In this document: piece by piece, positions 12,740 through 25,225 of the stretch
How the letters are laid out: the number at the start of each line of letters is the position of its first letter
How positions within the stretch are numbered: position 1 is the first letter of the stretch
NCBI GenBank assembly: GCA_037833965.1
Contig: AP031356.1
Coordinates: forward strand, 18,188,501-18,252,500
Direction: 5' to 3'
DNA: 64,000 nucleotides
Source of the DNA: Marchantia polymorpha subsp. ruderalis
Lineage: Eukaryota > Streptophyta > Marchantiopsida > Marchantiales > Marchantiaceae
Notes under the pieces: model-generated
Databases searched by the model: none
Told to the model about the DNA's origin: nothing
The model's input: the letters and a program-made list of their open reading frames with translations, nothing else
Made by a program: the position numbers and the translations under genes

Positions 12740-14990
12740 TTTGACGTGCTCGTGCTTTGGAGATGTCATGCAACTCACGTATGAGAGTGCACTCTGTAAG
12801 CTTCGGATTCCAGGCCAGGTTTTGAACACTTGTCACTGTTAATAAAATAAACCCCATCTCCTTTACATTTATACTATACATGCATTCTTAGCATATACAA
12901 TTGGTGATGCAGGCCTAGCCATACTCACGATCGCAATCTGACCTTTTCAGAGCGATAAGATTACTCAACAGGTTCGCTGTGTTGTTCACGAGCGAATCCA
13001 AAATTGATTTGTTGGAATTTGTTGGCACCAATGCCGCAACTTCATGCAACCACAGGGCACAAAATGCATATTCATGGAATAAAAAGTACTTGGCCAGCTC
13101 GTTGCAGCTTCACATATGGCTTGCTTGTGTGTTTCTTGTCCCCACGCCGTGAGCTCAATGATAGACTATCCAAACGCAGTGTTGTAGCAGTTGCAGGACT
13201 TTGAAGAAGCTTTGCCCAGCTTTTCACAGGTCTGTGCTAGTACCGTACTGTTCTCAGCACTCCATTTGAGCCACATCATCACGTGACATGACGATAACGA
13301 CTGCGTACTCGTCGTCGGAGAGAGCCTGCTAGTTAACCACAGCATGACCCATAGAACCAGAATTTCGCACGGCGTCACTCTGAGGTAGCAGCAGAGATGG
13401 GCGTAAGATCGCTTAATAATTGCGTTTTCTTTTCTCCCTTGACGGAAAACGGCCGGCACCGACATCTGCAAGAGACAGGCGTACCTGAATATTGTATCAC
13501 TTTTGATGATTCGTTGGCTTCTGTCAGACGGCGTCATTGTCTCCATAGAAGACGCAAAGTTGCTGTTTATCACAAAGCCTCTGGAGTTTCCTTCTGTGGA
13601 TGGAACATGACCTCGGGCGATGCTCCCATCTGAGACTATTCTTTTCATTTGTGTATCCATCAGTTAAAAGGAGCCCTTGATGGATGCTATTTAACTGCAG
13701 TTTGAAACGCTATCCATTTGACCCCCTTTTCTTTAACTGCAATTCCATGACGATCTGGAGATAGTTCTCAGATCTCTCCCGAGATCATAATTTCCAGCTA
13801 TAGTTCAGAATTCTTCACCACAATGTAACTTCATTATAGTGTAGATTGCAAGGTTAACGCCTAGGTCTAAATCTTGTTCACATATGGTTCAGGCCGCTAA
13901 GTTCCAGATTTTTTTCTACTTCACTGATGGTGATGTTCTTCCCATAACGTCGACACGAGCATGCCACAGTAATTATGCAATCAATACGTTGTGATAAATT
14001 TTTTTATATCAATTCTATAAATGCTTTGAAATCTTTTTTTCATCACAAAATGTCAATAAAAGTTTCATATTTTGCAAATTAAAGACAAATTTTAAAATTT
14101 TTAATAGACGCATTGATTCGAATATATTTTTAAATTTAAAAATATTAATTTATTATATCTGATAATAAAAATAAATAAATAAAAATATGAAAATATATTT
14201 ATATAAAATGAAATAAAATTTTGATTTAAACAATGATTCAAATATGGAATTTTTATTATATCATACATGGAAATAAATTTCAAACCATGACAAATGACAA
14301 ACCAAAATTTATGTATATTGCAAGAATTATTACTCAAATTAAGAGTTACACACTATTATCAATAATTATAAAATTGAAAAAATAGCTATTTTTTATTTTA
14401 AAATAATATTATGGATTATTTATTGTTAAAATTTAATTAGAGCTATTAGATCTGGGTAAGATATTAATATTGATTATTGTGATGTGATATTCCACAGTAT
14501 AGGAACACAATGCGGTGGATCTAAGGATTTGTATGCATTATGCTTTGCTTTGGTTTGTTCGTATCCTTGCTGCATCTCAACTTATTGACCATATCCTTAA
14601 AGATGACAATCTTTCAGATAGTAATGGAATGTAAAAACATAAAATTAAATACTAATTAGGTAGTAACGTCAAAAATTTAGGAAATATATAATTCACATGA
14701 ATCCCCTTGAATAAACCGTATTGCATACAAAATGGTTTACAACTCCTTCCTGAAGTACTAATCTACATTAAGAACCCTATTTGTTATAACTTAATGGAGC
14801 ATGTAATTTTCTTTCATACACACATTTTACACAAATATTCTATTTCATATTATAGACTGCATCATGTACACACTATTTTTACAACAAAAATGTTTTTTAC
14901 ATCAATAAAACTAAATGTCACTAGACACATATTGTTATTTCAAAGCATATATAGATCAGTAATGTGAGGATTACAAAATAGACTAGATAA
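12740..14990. other. Intergenic stretch, no gene recognised
   Basis: Mixed-composition DNA to about 13,900, then strongly AT-rich to about 14,960. A 164-codon minus-strand open frame at 13,166-13,660 has no recognisable domain. Nothing else is supported. Confidence 0.45.
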
Positions 14991-15029
14991 TATGGTACTG
15001 AAGACTCAAGGTTTCGGACAGTTTGGCCT

Positions 15030-15377
15030 TTGCCCTGTCGGCAAATGGCGTTGACAGGCCTGGCAATTTCTGGGTCGGAGAATCGTGTTTCGATAAGGCC
15101 CGTTTCAAGTGATTTAACACTTGCGTCAAATACTTCTATTGATACAGTCCATATCCAAAAGAATTCTGCTCGAGACACGAGCATTGCATATCAAGTTAGT
15201 TATCCTAGCTCTACCTTCTATTCAATTGATTCCTATTCATATAGTAAACTTGTATTGTTTATTAACAACTGCTCTTTGTTTATGCTACTAGCTATCAGTT
15301 TAGTATTGTTTTTAGTTCATTTTATCACCTTGAATGGAAGACTCTTAGTACCAAATGGACTTGGATCCAATGAATGA
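15030..15377 (+). pseudogene. atp6: Mitochondrial atp6-like fragment in nuclear DNA (NUMT)
   Basis: An open frame of 115 codons. Its C-terminal part (NNCSLFMLLAISLVLFLVHF followed by LNGRLLVPN) resembles the first transmembrane segment and following loop of plant mitochondrial ATP synthase subunit a, which typically has NSSLFMLLTLSLVLLLVHF, a TKNGG-like loop and VPNAW. It stops soon after, so most of the roughly 250-residue protein is missing. The N-terminal part is not recognised. A shorter copy of the same mitochondrial sequence lies at 50,598-50,654 in the opposite orientation. With the SSU rRNA piece 0.6 kb away it supports one transferred mitochondrial block. Confidence 0.5.
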
Positions 15378-15921
15378 GTTCAAAGATTTGCCAGATTATC
15401 TTAAAAGGTTGTAGATGTTATAATTGGCTTTTGTTTTGGTTTTGTGATGTACGACAAAAATAAGTTCTCCGCCCTCCAACAAATAAATAGAATTCTTGAT
15501 CTTCGGAATATAGCAAATACCGTTTACAAACTGCATAAGGACAAGATGCTTACAGGACCTACAGGCCGAGCAATAGTGCCAAGACCTAGATATCTTGAAA
15601 AGCTTCCAAGTGATAGAGTTAAAGGTGCAAAAAAATAAATTTGAATGGGTCTAAATGGTGGATAGAGAAGGTTCCGCAGGCTGGAAATGGCTTCACGATT
15701 TTTACGCGCAAATGCTAAAGGGAAAAGATGAGCATTTTGTTGATGTTGTATGGCTTTCTCTCTTTGTTTCTATACATTGGTGGGGTGAAAATTAGGGCGA
15801 AGCATATAGCTTTATACCCAAATTGCAGAATGAAAAAGAAAAAGGACCCGGAGTCCATGTTAAGCAAAAAGCTCAACATCTTTTTTCCACCAAGCGCATA
15901 CAAAGCCATAAAGCTATATCA
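15378..15921. other. Spacer between atp6-like and rRNA fragments, probably organelle-derived
   Basis: About 540 bp between two mitochondrial fragments. It includes a 64-codon plus-strand open frame (15,444-15,638) rich in Lys and Arg that I do not recognise. It is probably part of the same transferred DNA, inferred from position only. Confidence 0.3.
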
Positions 15922-16262
15922 GTAGACCAAGAACAAACACTCATCGTTAACAGCATAGACTATCGGGGTATCTAAATCGTGTTTGCTCCCCTTGATTTTA
16001 CACTTTAGCGTAAATTAAAGAACCAGAAAGTTGCCTTTGCATTTGACGTTCCTTTGTATATTTTTGCATTTTATCGCTACACACAAAATTCTGCTTACCT
16101 CTATGCCTTACTCTAGTAAATTGGTTTTGAAAGCATTCCGCTAGCTCAACTTGCGGAATTCACCGCATACGTGCCCTTTTCGCCTAGTAGTTCGGAATAA
16201 CATTGATCTTACCGTGACTGCTGGCACGGAGTTAGCCGAGACTTCTTCATACTCTTCGAAAG
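15922..16262 (-). pseudogene. rrn18: Mitochondrial SSU rRNA (rrn18) fragment, NUMT
   Basis: Read on the minus strand, this carries hallmarks of bacterial-type small-subunit rRNA in the right order and spacing: GGCTAACTCCGTGCCAGCAG (530 loop, near 16,220), then AAAGGGCACGTA, GGAATGCTTTC, GTGTGTAGCGATAAAATGC, then GATTTAGATACCCCGATAGTC-like sequence (the 790 loop, about 15,958-15,978), then AACGATGAGTGTTTG and TTGGTCTAC. The last block matches the plant mitochondrial rather than the plastid form. It covers roughly E. coli positions 500-870. Both ends are abrupt and many bases differ from the conserved sequence, mostly C-to-T type, so it is a decayed nuclear copy and not a functional rRNA gene. 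Confidence 0.85.
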
Positions 16263-16714
16263 AGAATATTTAGATCTCAGTTTTTGGCAGGCTATACTAT
16301 TGTAATCTCCATCCTGTTAAAGTAATTGCTTAGATCATGGTATATCCAATCCGCACATAGTCAAACACATATACCTTGGGATCCCAAGAAGCTTAGTTTG
16401 TAAACGATACGGAGTAAAATCTGCAAACGAATGGCAGATGCTTAGATCCCTTCTCCGTTGCTTTGTGTTCACAAAGCGCTTTCCTCCTATTGTTAACAGT
16501 AAACAGTTGGTAGGTCATATGAATCCTCTGACTTCGCAGTAAGTGTGACCACGCTGGAATCTCACCGGTATCATCGATACGTGTCGCCACAAGATGTCTC
16601 ATAGTCATGACTCATAAGTCTTGAGATTTCTAAAAATAGACATCAAAATCTCAAAGTTAAGTTTGCCGTGGTTTCAAAACTAAAACAATTTGCACCTCAG
16701 CACCCCAATATCAT

Positions 16715-19700
16715 ACTGGCAAGCAAGAAGAAGACGACATCTTTCTAAAAGTCTCATGAGTTGACCTACGCTGTCGAGGAGGTCTCTAGAGATGTCACTG
16801 GCGGTGTCACGGTGCGATGCTTGTTTGATGTGTAAGAGGGCCGTGAATTGATCTAGGTTGGAGTTCCTGGGCGGAAGCGCAAGCATCGCATCAACATTCA
16901 GTATTTCACGAAGATTTTTGCAACGTTTAAGTATTGTAGTCATTACGAGTGGCATCATGCGGCCTTGTGGATTGCGTACAAGGAGTTGTCGAATGAGGAG
17001 AAGAAGTACTTCTTAAACGAGGTTATCAAGCGGACGAACATCCTGCATCACTACATGAATCTGGACAAAGACATATACGAGTTTGTCTTGTCTTCATCGA
17101 TTGTGGAAGACATTGTGGGCGATCTCTTCTATCACGACAATAAGCAACTTGTCGTCTTTGATGACGCGTACGACAATGACGACGAGGAGAACCCGATGGA
17201 TGGTCGCAAGAAGATCATCAAGAAGCAAAATGAGAAGAAGAAACTATGAAGCTTTTTTGCAAGAAAGAGTATGCGCTACTCTAAAGTGATCATTAGGAAT
17301 TGCAACCTCCGGGTTGATTCTCACTCAGGTTTATCTCAGATGGCTTTGCGGTAGCTCATCATGGTTCTAGAAGACTAGGATTCCTCCTCATACTCATAGT
17401 CTAAACAACCACTCATACAATCTCTCAATGTATCACTCCAACTCTCACTCACGCACACACACATCGACACTCAAAGGTATTGAAAATTGTCACTCTTTCA
17501 TATATGAAACAAGTCTTTACACATTACCTCTTCAAACTTGCTTGAGAGGTTATTCCATAACTCTCTATATATAAACTACTTGAAAATTTAACATAGTAAC
17601 AAATGATAATTTATATATAACTTACATTTACAAAGATAAATCATAGTAAGATTGTCTAATTTTCAATATGTGGCAACATCTCATTGGCCTCCTAAACCTT
17701 GTAGATGTTTACTAATCCATAGATTGAGGTGGCGATATGCTATTTGTGTCTTTCCAAATTCTAGAACCTCCACTTGTCGTTAAGTCAACATTAGACTTAG
17801 TCTAACAAATGAAGTACTCCTTACTTAGTCAAACCAATCAAAACTAAACATAAAGTCAAAAGTTTTTTCTCTTGGAATCTTGACTTTTGTACAAGACAAA
17901 ATAGAAATGCTCACTTAAATCTTCTAGAACTTCTCTAGTTATTCCGCCAAGTATAGACATTATAGCTAAACATAGTTATAACTTCATAAACTTAGTTATA
18001 ATGAGCTAGATTTAGTCATAACTATCCTAACCATGATTAACTCCTTGGCTACTTCTAGTTTTATTTCATACATACATACAACATACGGTTTTATATAACA
18101 TCCTTCGTTTTGACCTGACAATGGATTACATAAGCATCGGCATGTCATTCTGGCAGACAGCAACAACAATCAAGAAAGCCAAGGACCGCACAAAGACGAC
18201 GAATCTCGTTGGTCTCAATGACTACATCGTCGATCAGTACACACACGTTCTGATTGTTGTCGCGCTTCAGAAGATCGCCCTCATCTTCGACGACAAAGCA
18301 GTCTGGGCAATGTCGCTAGCTGGCGACGGAAGCACGCACCGTGATCAGCTGTTCTTTGATCCAGACTTACGCGTCTGTTACCGCGACGACCTCGTCAACT
18401 TGAATTTTGTCGCTTTGCTCATGTTCGATCGGCATTCTGCCGATAACAATTTCAAGTTGATTGCAAAGTTTATGGACGCGCTGAATAGCAAGTGACGTTC
18501 CAAGCTGATCGGGGTATCGACGGATGACGAGAACGATGATGGGTCGGCATGTTGGCATTGTCACCAGTCTCGTCGCAAGTGGCGACAATAACATGCTTCA
18601 AATCTGGTGCGCACGCATTGTTGTCAAGACGGCCGTTGAGACTATTGACAACGATGTTTGGGTAAAGCATGCATTCACATTTTCTGTTTTTCTACGATCG
18701 CAAGATAACTTGATCATCGAAATGAACTTGAAGTACTTGAAGAAAACGAACCGCATCTTGGCAATCTTCTATCGTTTTATATCTCCTACCGACGGCCTAT
18801 TCTAAAGTACAACCAAAATAAGCAATCCGACTTGTTGCCGTCAAGTCAATGATGGATCATCACGTATGTAGTGGCTCCGGTAGTCGACATCATCAACATA
18901 ACGTTGGTCTAGCCACAAGTCAAGTCGTTACTGATCGCGCAACAAGAATTTCTAATGCAAAACCTCATCGGCACGTTGATCGTCATGTTTGCCATCAAGC
19001 TTGATAATGACGCTAATGGTGATCTTCTCGACGACAAGACGTATGTGCAGCATGAGTCTTTGCGCATTCGTTCATTGTCTATCGTCTGCCACATCGAGAA
19101 CTAGGTTTCGTTCTTCCGCGATTGCTATGAACGGCTAGGAGATGCGGATCATAAGGAGATAATCAAGAGCATCGCCATGTACGCAATGATGTTGGTCGCT
19201 AGTTTTCAAATTGTCAAGGCTGAGCGAGACAACGACGATCATGCATCGGAAAGGGATGCGCCGCTGGTCCTTCCTGTGCAGTTGGTCACGCTCCGCCATG
19301 GCACTTTCCTCAAGCAGGTGTTCGATCCGTTCCAGCAGCACATCTCATTGTTTTGGTCCGAGACAGCCATCGAGTAGATTGAAGCAGAGCGCCGCAAACT
19401 TCTCAACCTATACACCTCCGACATTGTTCTGCGTGGCATTATCGACGAGCATGATGTCACAACATTGTTCAACGACGCGTGGAAATGTGCGTTGGATCAT
19501 TTTGAGCGTATGCGTTTGTTCTGCGGTGGCTTGGCGTTCGTTCTTGCAAACACAACCAAGATTCCGTTCTGAAATGGGAACTGGATGATAAATCTGACGA
19601 CAGTAATGCATATGTGCTTGGAAGGTATTGTCCACGCCAATCAGCGCCTCATCCTACAGACGCTTCAGCGTTGAACGCAGCGACAATCGAAAGATCAAAT

Positions 19701-19720
19701 ACAACATCAATCACCAAGGG
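16715..19720 (+). mobile_element. Broken BED/hAT-like DNA transposon, internally interrupted
   Basis: Remnant of a DNA transposon whose transposase reads on the plus strand through several frames. Visible parts, N to C: a leading region with ASKKKTTSF and VGVPGRKRKH (about 16,718-16,900), a segment with ERTNILHHYM-like sequence (16,965-17,249), a central segment with MSLAGDGSTHR and MFDRHSADNNF (18,121-18,495), one with FTFSVFLRSQDNLI (18,524-18,805), and a C-terminal stretch with HISLFWSETAIE, LFNDAWKCALDHFERMR and GGLAFVLANTT (19,141-19,570). I associate the family with oomycetes and bryophytes, assigned by memory of such proteins. At least seven stops or frame changes break it. Terminal repeats were not found, so the limits are those of the coding remnant. 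Confidence 0.65.
17290..18112. mobile_element. AT-rich insertion inside the first hAT-like element
   Basis: About 820 bp separate the N-terminal and central transposase segments. It has no coding sequence, contains repeated TAGTTATAA-like words and could be bounded by TGATCATT at the left and CCTGACA at the right, which would fit a solo LTR of an unidentified family. The ends are a guess from where the transposase similarity stops and resumes. Confidence 0.35.
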
Positions 19721-19729
19721 TTGCTCATG

Positions 19730-22060
19730 CATAAAAATAGTTAGTTTTGTGATCATCTCAAAGTTAAACCTTGCGTCGTCTGAAAACTAAGCTAGTTTTG
19801 ATAATTTTGAAAAATTTCAAAACTCATGATGCCTGCTCTTGGTTCCCTGTCCAAGTGATGTAGGTTATTTGCTCTCATGCGGATATAGGACTTCGTCCTA
19901 CCTCGAAAGGAAATATATAATGGTATTTTTACTTCGGATGTTCTTGAAATTTTAAGAAAAGTTGCAACCTGTCAAGAATATCACACATTAATGAATCTTA
20001 AACTGCTTAAAAAATAAAATTTGAGAGTCTCATCTTCAAAATCATTTTGAGAAAAAAGTTCAAGAAGAAAGGAAAACAACAAACAAATCAAATGACCAGA
20101 CCATTTCAAAAATATAATTTTACATCAGTTTTGATAGTTAATAAAAGTGTGAAGACTATAGTATCCATAAATTGATTGAGCATACTAAAGATATCTTAAT
20201 GTCATTCTTAAGCACTACCAACCAACTAACATAAAACTATTTAAGCAATTCATAAATATTGTGTATATTTTGATCTTCTGATTTTAAAATAGACGTAATT
20301 ATATGACACTAATGTGCAAATTTATTGAGTATTGATAATTTTTTTTGATATATACATTTTTTTACATTTTACACATGTAATTTCAATAACAACATCATCA
20401 AATATATTTTCAAATCTTAAAAGAATAAATTTGTAGCAGAATTGATTTTTTTAATTGATTTTCAGTTGAATGACATCAAACGTTAAAATGAGTCTAAGTT
20501 TGAATAACATCACAACAATTTTTTTAAAACTTTTTTCTTACAGATTTTAATATTATGAATTAACTCTTAACATGATACATTCATAATTTACTTTTACACA
20601 AATTACATTACTTGGATCATATCTCAAATTTTTTCATTACGTCATGATTTTAGATTTAAAATTTTTCATACGTTTTGAACATAATTGCATATATTTGAAA
20701 AATGAATCAAATGTAGTTATAAATTGAAAAAATGTAGAGTTATGACTAACATGTAGGTAGGCAATATATGACATCTTTTCTATGCGCAGTAAAAATGTTT
20801 GTTAACAGAAAAAAATTGTTAAAAAAATGATGTGAGTTTATATTTTAAAAAAGTAATAATTTTTTTAACAATCTTCTAGAATAATACTAGCTAATACTTC
20901 AAACATCTTAAAAACATTTCTAAGATGAAGATAATTTAGATATGTAATACAATGGTCAAAGCTAAAAAATCAAATAATATTATTTTTGGAAACTGAAATA
21001 TAAAAGTGTGTATGATGAAAAACTCACTTATTTACAATAATTAAATAAGACTTCTACAATCAATTATGGAAAAGAGTAACACTTTGAAAATTTTTTATCA
21101 TAAAAATCTAGATTTATTTAATTTGAATAATTAAATTTGATGGAAAAACATTCTGATAGATCACATCCTCTAATAAATAGTGCAAAGAGAACATAAGTTT
21201 TGCGCGAGTCTTTGAAGCAATCCAATTTCACATGGAATTCTACTCCTTTCAAGCTAATGATTATGATATTTGTATTTCACACCATTTTAGATTAGAGCCA
21301 TGTGAGCACACATAATGCAATAAATACAGATACTATTTTATCAAGAAACTATTTCCAACTGCAAAACTACATTCACTTTTCAGATTTTCGCATCTCATGT
21401 GCACAAATGTTTATCATCAAAGTTCTGGTAACACATTATTCATGACTCCTACATGAGAATGGAAAGATTAAATACCTATCTACATGTCATTTATCATTTT
21501 AACTAAATATCATTATTATATATACAGATATGCTTTTTTAAAACTTAATCTGAGAAATTAAAAATTTTTAAACAAAGATTATCATTCTCTCCAGTCTCAA
21601 TTTTCAGCAAAATATTATAACGCAGTGTGTGAAATGAAAATCATAGATTCCTCGGTCTTAGTTTTTCTGTCAATCCAATGGGTCACTTGTCCAAATGATG
21701 TTTAGTCAAAACTGCCATGTATCTGCTGCATGTCTACAAGATTTGTTAGTGAAAAAGTTATGGAGAGTGAACTTTGAGACTAATGTATGGAAAAATATTA
21801 ATCTAAAGAGAGCGCGAAAACACAATGTGTGAAAATTTGGATGTGTCAATTGTGTAATCCAAACTCTTCATCATTGTATTCTCAAAGTATCAGTTTGAAT
21901 ACCGACTTGTAAATTTACAAGTCGTTACAAATTAACCTTGTGTTTTATGACCTTTCCCCCCTTTTCCGTCTGTGCCTTTTGTCATCACTAGCCAAAAGAA
22001 TATGGGAAACAAAAAGCGCGCAAGACGAGTAATTGTTATTACGACATTGCTTTTGCTTTT
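19730..22060. other. AT-rich gene-free stretch
   Basis: Over 2 kb of very AT-rich DNA, stops in every frame, no recognisable repeat family, RNA or protein. Confidence 0.6.
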
Positions 22061-22067
22061 CTTTCTG

Positions 22068-22183
22068 AACATGATCCTTTTTACAGCACTTTAGTAGGGT
22101 CATCCTCAAACAAGATCCTTTTCAGAGTACTTTAGTAGGGTCATCCCTAAACATGATACTTTAAAGAGTACTTCAGGGTCATA
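22068..22183 (+). repeat. Three-copy tandem repeat, about 40 bp unit
   Basis: Three adjacent units, each reading roughly AACATGATCCTTTT, then CTTTAGTAGGGTCAT. The first two are closest. The third lacks part of the middle. Confidence 0.75.
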
Positions 22184-22926
22184 TCTAGGTTTGACCTTGG
22201 GCTGACAGTACAGTTACTATAGAAGGAAAAGAAAAAAGCTTTCTTGTGCACAGACTGGGACCCAAAAAAATCTTATATAACAATCAATAAGAAATATACC
22301 ATTTTGCAAAAGGATGACTTGTGTTATGAACCATTAAGGTTAGAGTACCTTCGGGATTTTTTTAAGCCGATGGTAGCTTACAGGATTTATTAAAAAAACA
22401 TGCTCCTCTGACTTGTGCTTATCACAGTCGGGCCAGATGGCGTTGTCAACTTTTGAAGTGTATTGGTCATCTATAATATAGACTAATTATCACAAACAAC
22501 CTTCATCAAATCCATATCATTCAGAGTAATTATTAGATTGATATAGTGAGAGATTTATTGATGTGCATGATCACTCCTCTATGACATTGACAAAATTATC
22601 TTCTAACAGTAGTAGTCTAAACGTATATACTCCTGAGTCAATATAAAAATGAAGTCAATTATAATCTCATCATAGATTATTTTTTTGCTATCTAACATGG
22701 ATATGGAAATTTGTTTCATTGCTCTCTTTGCTTTGCAGAAATAAATTGTTGAACCTGGCTCATGCCGCGGTGGTAAAGAATGCAGGGTTCGTCGCGCCGT
22801 TTGTGAAGTTTATGCCAAATCTTCTGAATGTAAATAAGCACCTGCACTTTACAAAGCAAAGAGAGTTTACATTTGAACGTGGTGAGACCAACTAAGGAAA
22901 GTTTGTCGTCAGCACAATACATAGTA

Positions 22927-23016
22927 GCCAAGTCAACAAGCGTAGAAATTGATATGTGGTTGGACATAGCCGCCAAGTCAACAAGCGTAGAAAATGATAT
23001 GTGGTTGGACAGATTA
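22927..23016 (-). repeat. Two-copy 45-bp tandem repeat, in frame in a 112-codon ORF
   Basis: Two 45-bp units start at 22,927 and 22,972. On the minus strand they keep one frame within an open frame of 112 codons (22,716-23,054), giving two 15-residue repeats containing SNHIS and STLVDLA. The ORF itself is not recognised. Confidence 0.7.
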
Positions 23017-23110
23017 TTTTCCGTATTATGCAAAACATTTTGAACACCAGCCAATCACCTGTCAGTATGAGACACGTAAAACACGTCGAGTCTTAAACAT
23101 CTTGGCGTTA

Positions 23111-23270
23111 CACCATAACCACACCATCTAGTATGTCCAAGACCAAGAGCTTCTTCAGTTACTTGTCTAAGTTCTACCAGAATGACATTCCACCATACTC
23201 ACACCATCTAATATGCCCAGGACCAAGAGCTTATGTAGCTACTTGTCTGAGATCTACCAAATCGTGCTTG
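23111..23270 (+). repeat. Two-copy 80-bp tandem repeat
   Basis: Units starting at 23,111 and 23,191 share CACCATA, ACACCATCTA, CCAAGAGCTT and TACTTGTCT in the same order with scattered substitutions, so it is an old local duplication. Confidence 0.75.
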
Positions 23271-25000
23271 GCGCAAAGTTACACTAAAGATGATTTTCTA
23301 AAACCACACAACACTTGCTCATCACCAGAAGAATCAAATTTTAATTCAATTATAATTCTATCGCCACATAGAATTATGGTTGTGTGAGAAAACATGTTGC
23401 AAAGCTGATTCCTAGTCGAATGAGCACAAATCAATGAAAAAAAAATTTGTGACAATTTTTAGAAATGTGCGTCCAAATAATAAAGTCATAATCTGAATTT
23501 CAGATTGAAAAAAATTGAATCTATTATGAATTAATAAAGCTGTGACACCAGTGTCTTCACCTTTGGTTCGTTCTGACATGGGGCACATAAGGTGCATAAG
23601 TTTTTACTAATGAATTTTCCGATGGTTGTTATAGCAAAAAGATCCATCTTCTGTTCTTGTAGAGTGATGACATCTAGACGCTCATCCATTTAGTGTAGAA
23701 ATCCTTCACTTGTATAACTTGGTAATTTCATTATAGCCTCTCACGTTTTAGTACACAATATTCACCGTGAGAGTCTGGAGAATAATGTTGATGTTATTCA
23801 TTCCTCAATAAAGGCTGCTTGGCTGAGCTCAATGTGTATCAAATCACAAAAGACATCAGAAACTACATAATCAGAGAAAATAGTAGCACTACATGGCAGG
23901 AAGAATTTCTTATTGCGAAGAGCTCCATAAGCTACTCACAATCATGTCGACAAGTTTCGTCTCAAACTTTTGTAACGAGGAACAGTTCATAAAAGCAAAT
24001 TTGGCCTTAAGAGCGAAAGCTGAAGTCCCTTCAGGAGAAGCAAGTTTCTTTGATGCTATATAGCAAAAATTATGAATTGTTGTCTTTTGCGGCTCCTTTG
24101 TGCTAGCTTCTTGCTAAAAGTCCACTTGTTGATCGAAGGAATCTTCGTTAACTCCTTGAATCTTAGCATCCTCAATAGCAGTGCAATCATAATTAACGTT
24201 AGTCAGATCTTCAGATTTTGAAAAATTCTTCTTTGTTGCAACAAGAGACATGACATTCTCTTGAGCATCAACAACTTCTTGCTGAGTAGAAGCTGCAACA
24301 AAAACCAAATAATTTGCAGAAGATTTTTTGGCTTTAGATCTTTGCACTGATTCCACATTCAAGAGAGTAGATTTCCTCTTGAAACCAATCAAAGAACCCA
24401 CTTCAATCAATTTGCTATTTTTTTTTCTTTCCTAGAAATCAACTTCTTTCACAAAAAATGTGGAGTGTACAAGAGAAAAAAACGCTGTGCACAGTCGTAT
24501 CCACTAACTTTTTTGCAAATTGGGCAGTCGTGAGAAGCATTTTTCTAACGTTCAAGGTAAAGAATGCTTCTTGAATCTTGGGATTGAACTTGAGGTTTGT
24601 GAAAAATAACAAAATTATCTACGCAAGCTTTCTTCAAGATCTGCGTGCCTTGTGTAGACTTATCTTCTTGTAACTTGGAATAACGTTTGACATAGGGATT
24701 AAGCTTGGAGAAGCTTGATCAATTGAAAACAATATCACCACAAGCAAGATCTCAAAGATTCATTACCACCAATCATATGGTACTTCATTTGCACATTTTG
24801 TCTTGTTTCATTAGAAGAATGGTGTCAAAACTTCTAGAATTCAAGGATTGGATCACCTTGCAATCGTAGATCCATCCTGCCAGGTGGTAAAAGATTAAGA
24901 CCCAAGGGTCCACAATCTCCATTGGCCATTGGATGTGCACTGAAGAGAAAACAAGAAAGCGCATTCACACGGTATAACTATGGATTTGTATGTATAATTG
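23271..25000. other. Gene-free stretch with an unassigned decayed coding remnant
   Basis: Minus-strand frames at about 23,930-24,410 read as protein-like sequence (for example LASPEGTSAFALKAKFAF) in more than one frame, including a 98-codon open stretch at 24,114-24,410. I do not recognise it. It is probably an old transposon or gene fragment. Confidence 0.35.
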
Positions 25001-25225
25001 CGATATTATACCCGTAGTATTATACCATTGTATTATAAACACCCTCAAATCATAACTTGTACAATAAAAAATCCAACACGAGTCCGAATGAGACCGTTGC
25101 AGAGTCCAAATGAGTCTAACATGCAATCCGTCGAGTTCAGAATTTAGAGAACCTGAGGGTTTAGGGTTGCTACAAAGTGTGAGATTTGAAATTTCAGATT
25201 TGAAATTTGTCATTGTCTATTCAAA

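Noticed and set aside
13166-13660. 164-codon minus-strand ORF with a Cys-rich end
   Set aside because: No domain, no signal peptide and no convincing splice context. Kept only as a remark.
18367-18594. Minus-strand ORFs across the first hAT-like element
   Set aside because: They are shadows of the plus-strand transposase segments.
24114-24410. 98-codon minus-strand ORF
   Set aside because: Protein-like in places, but no family could be named, so it is mentioned only within the gene-free stretch.
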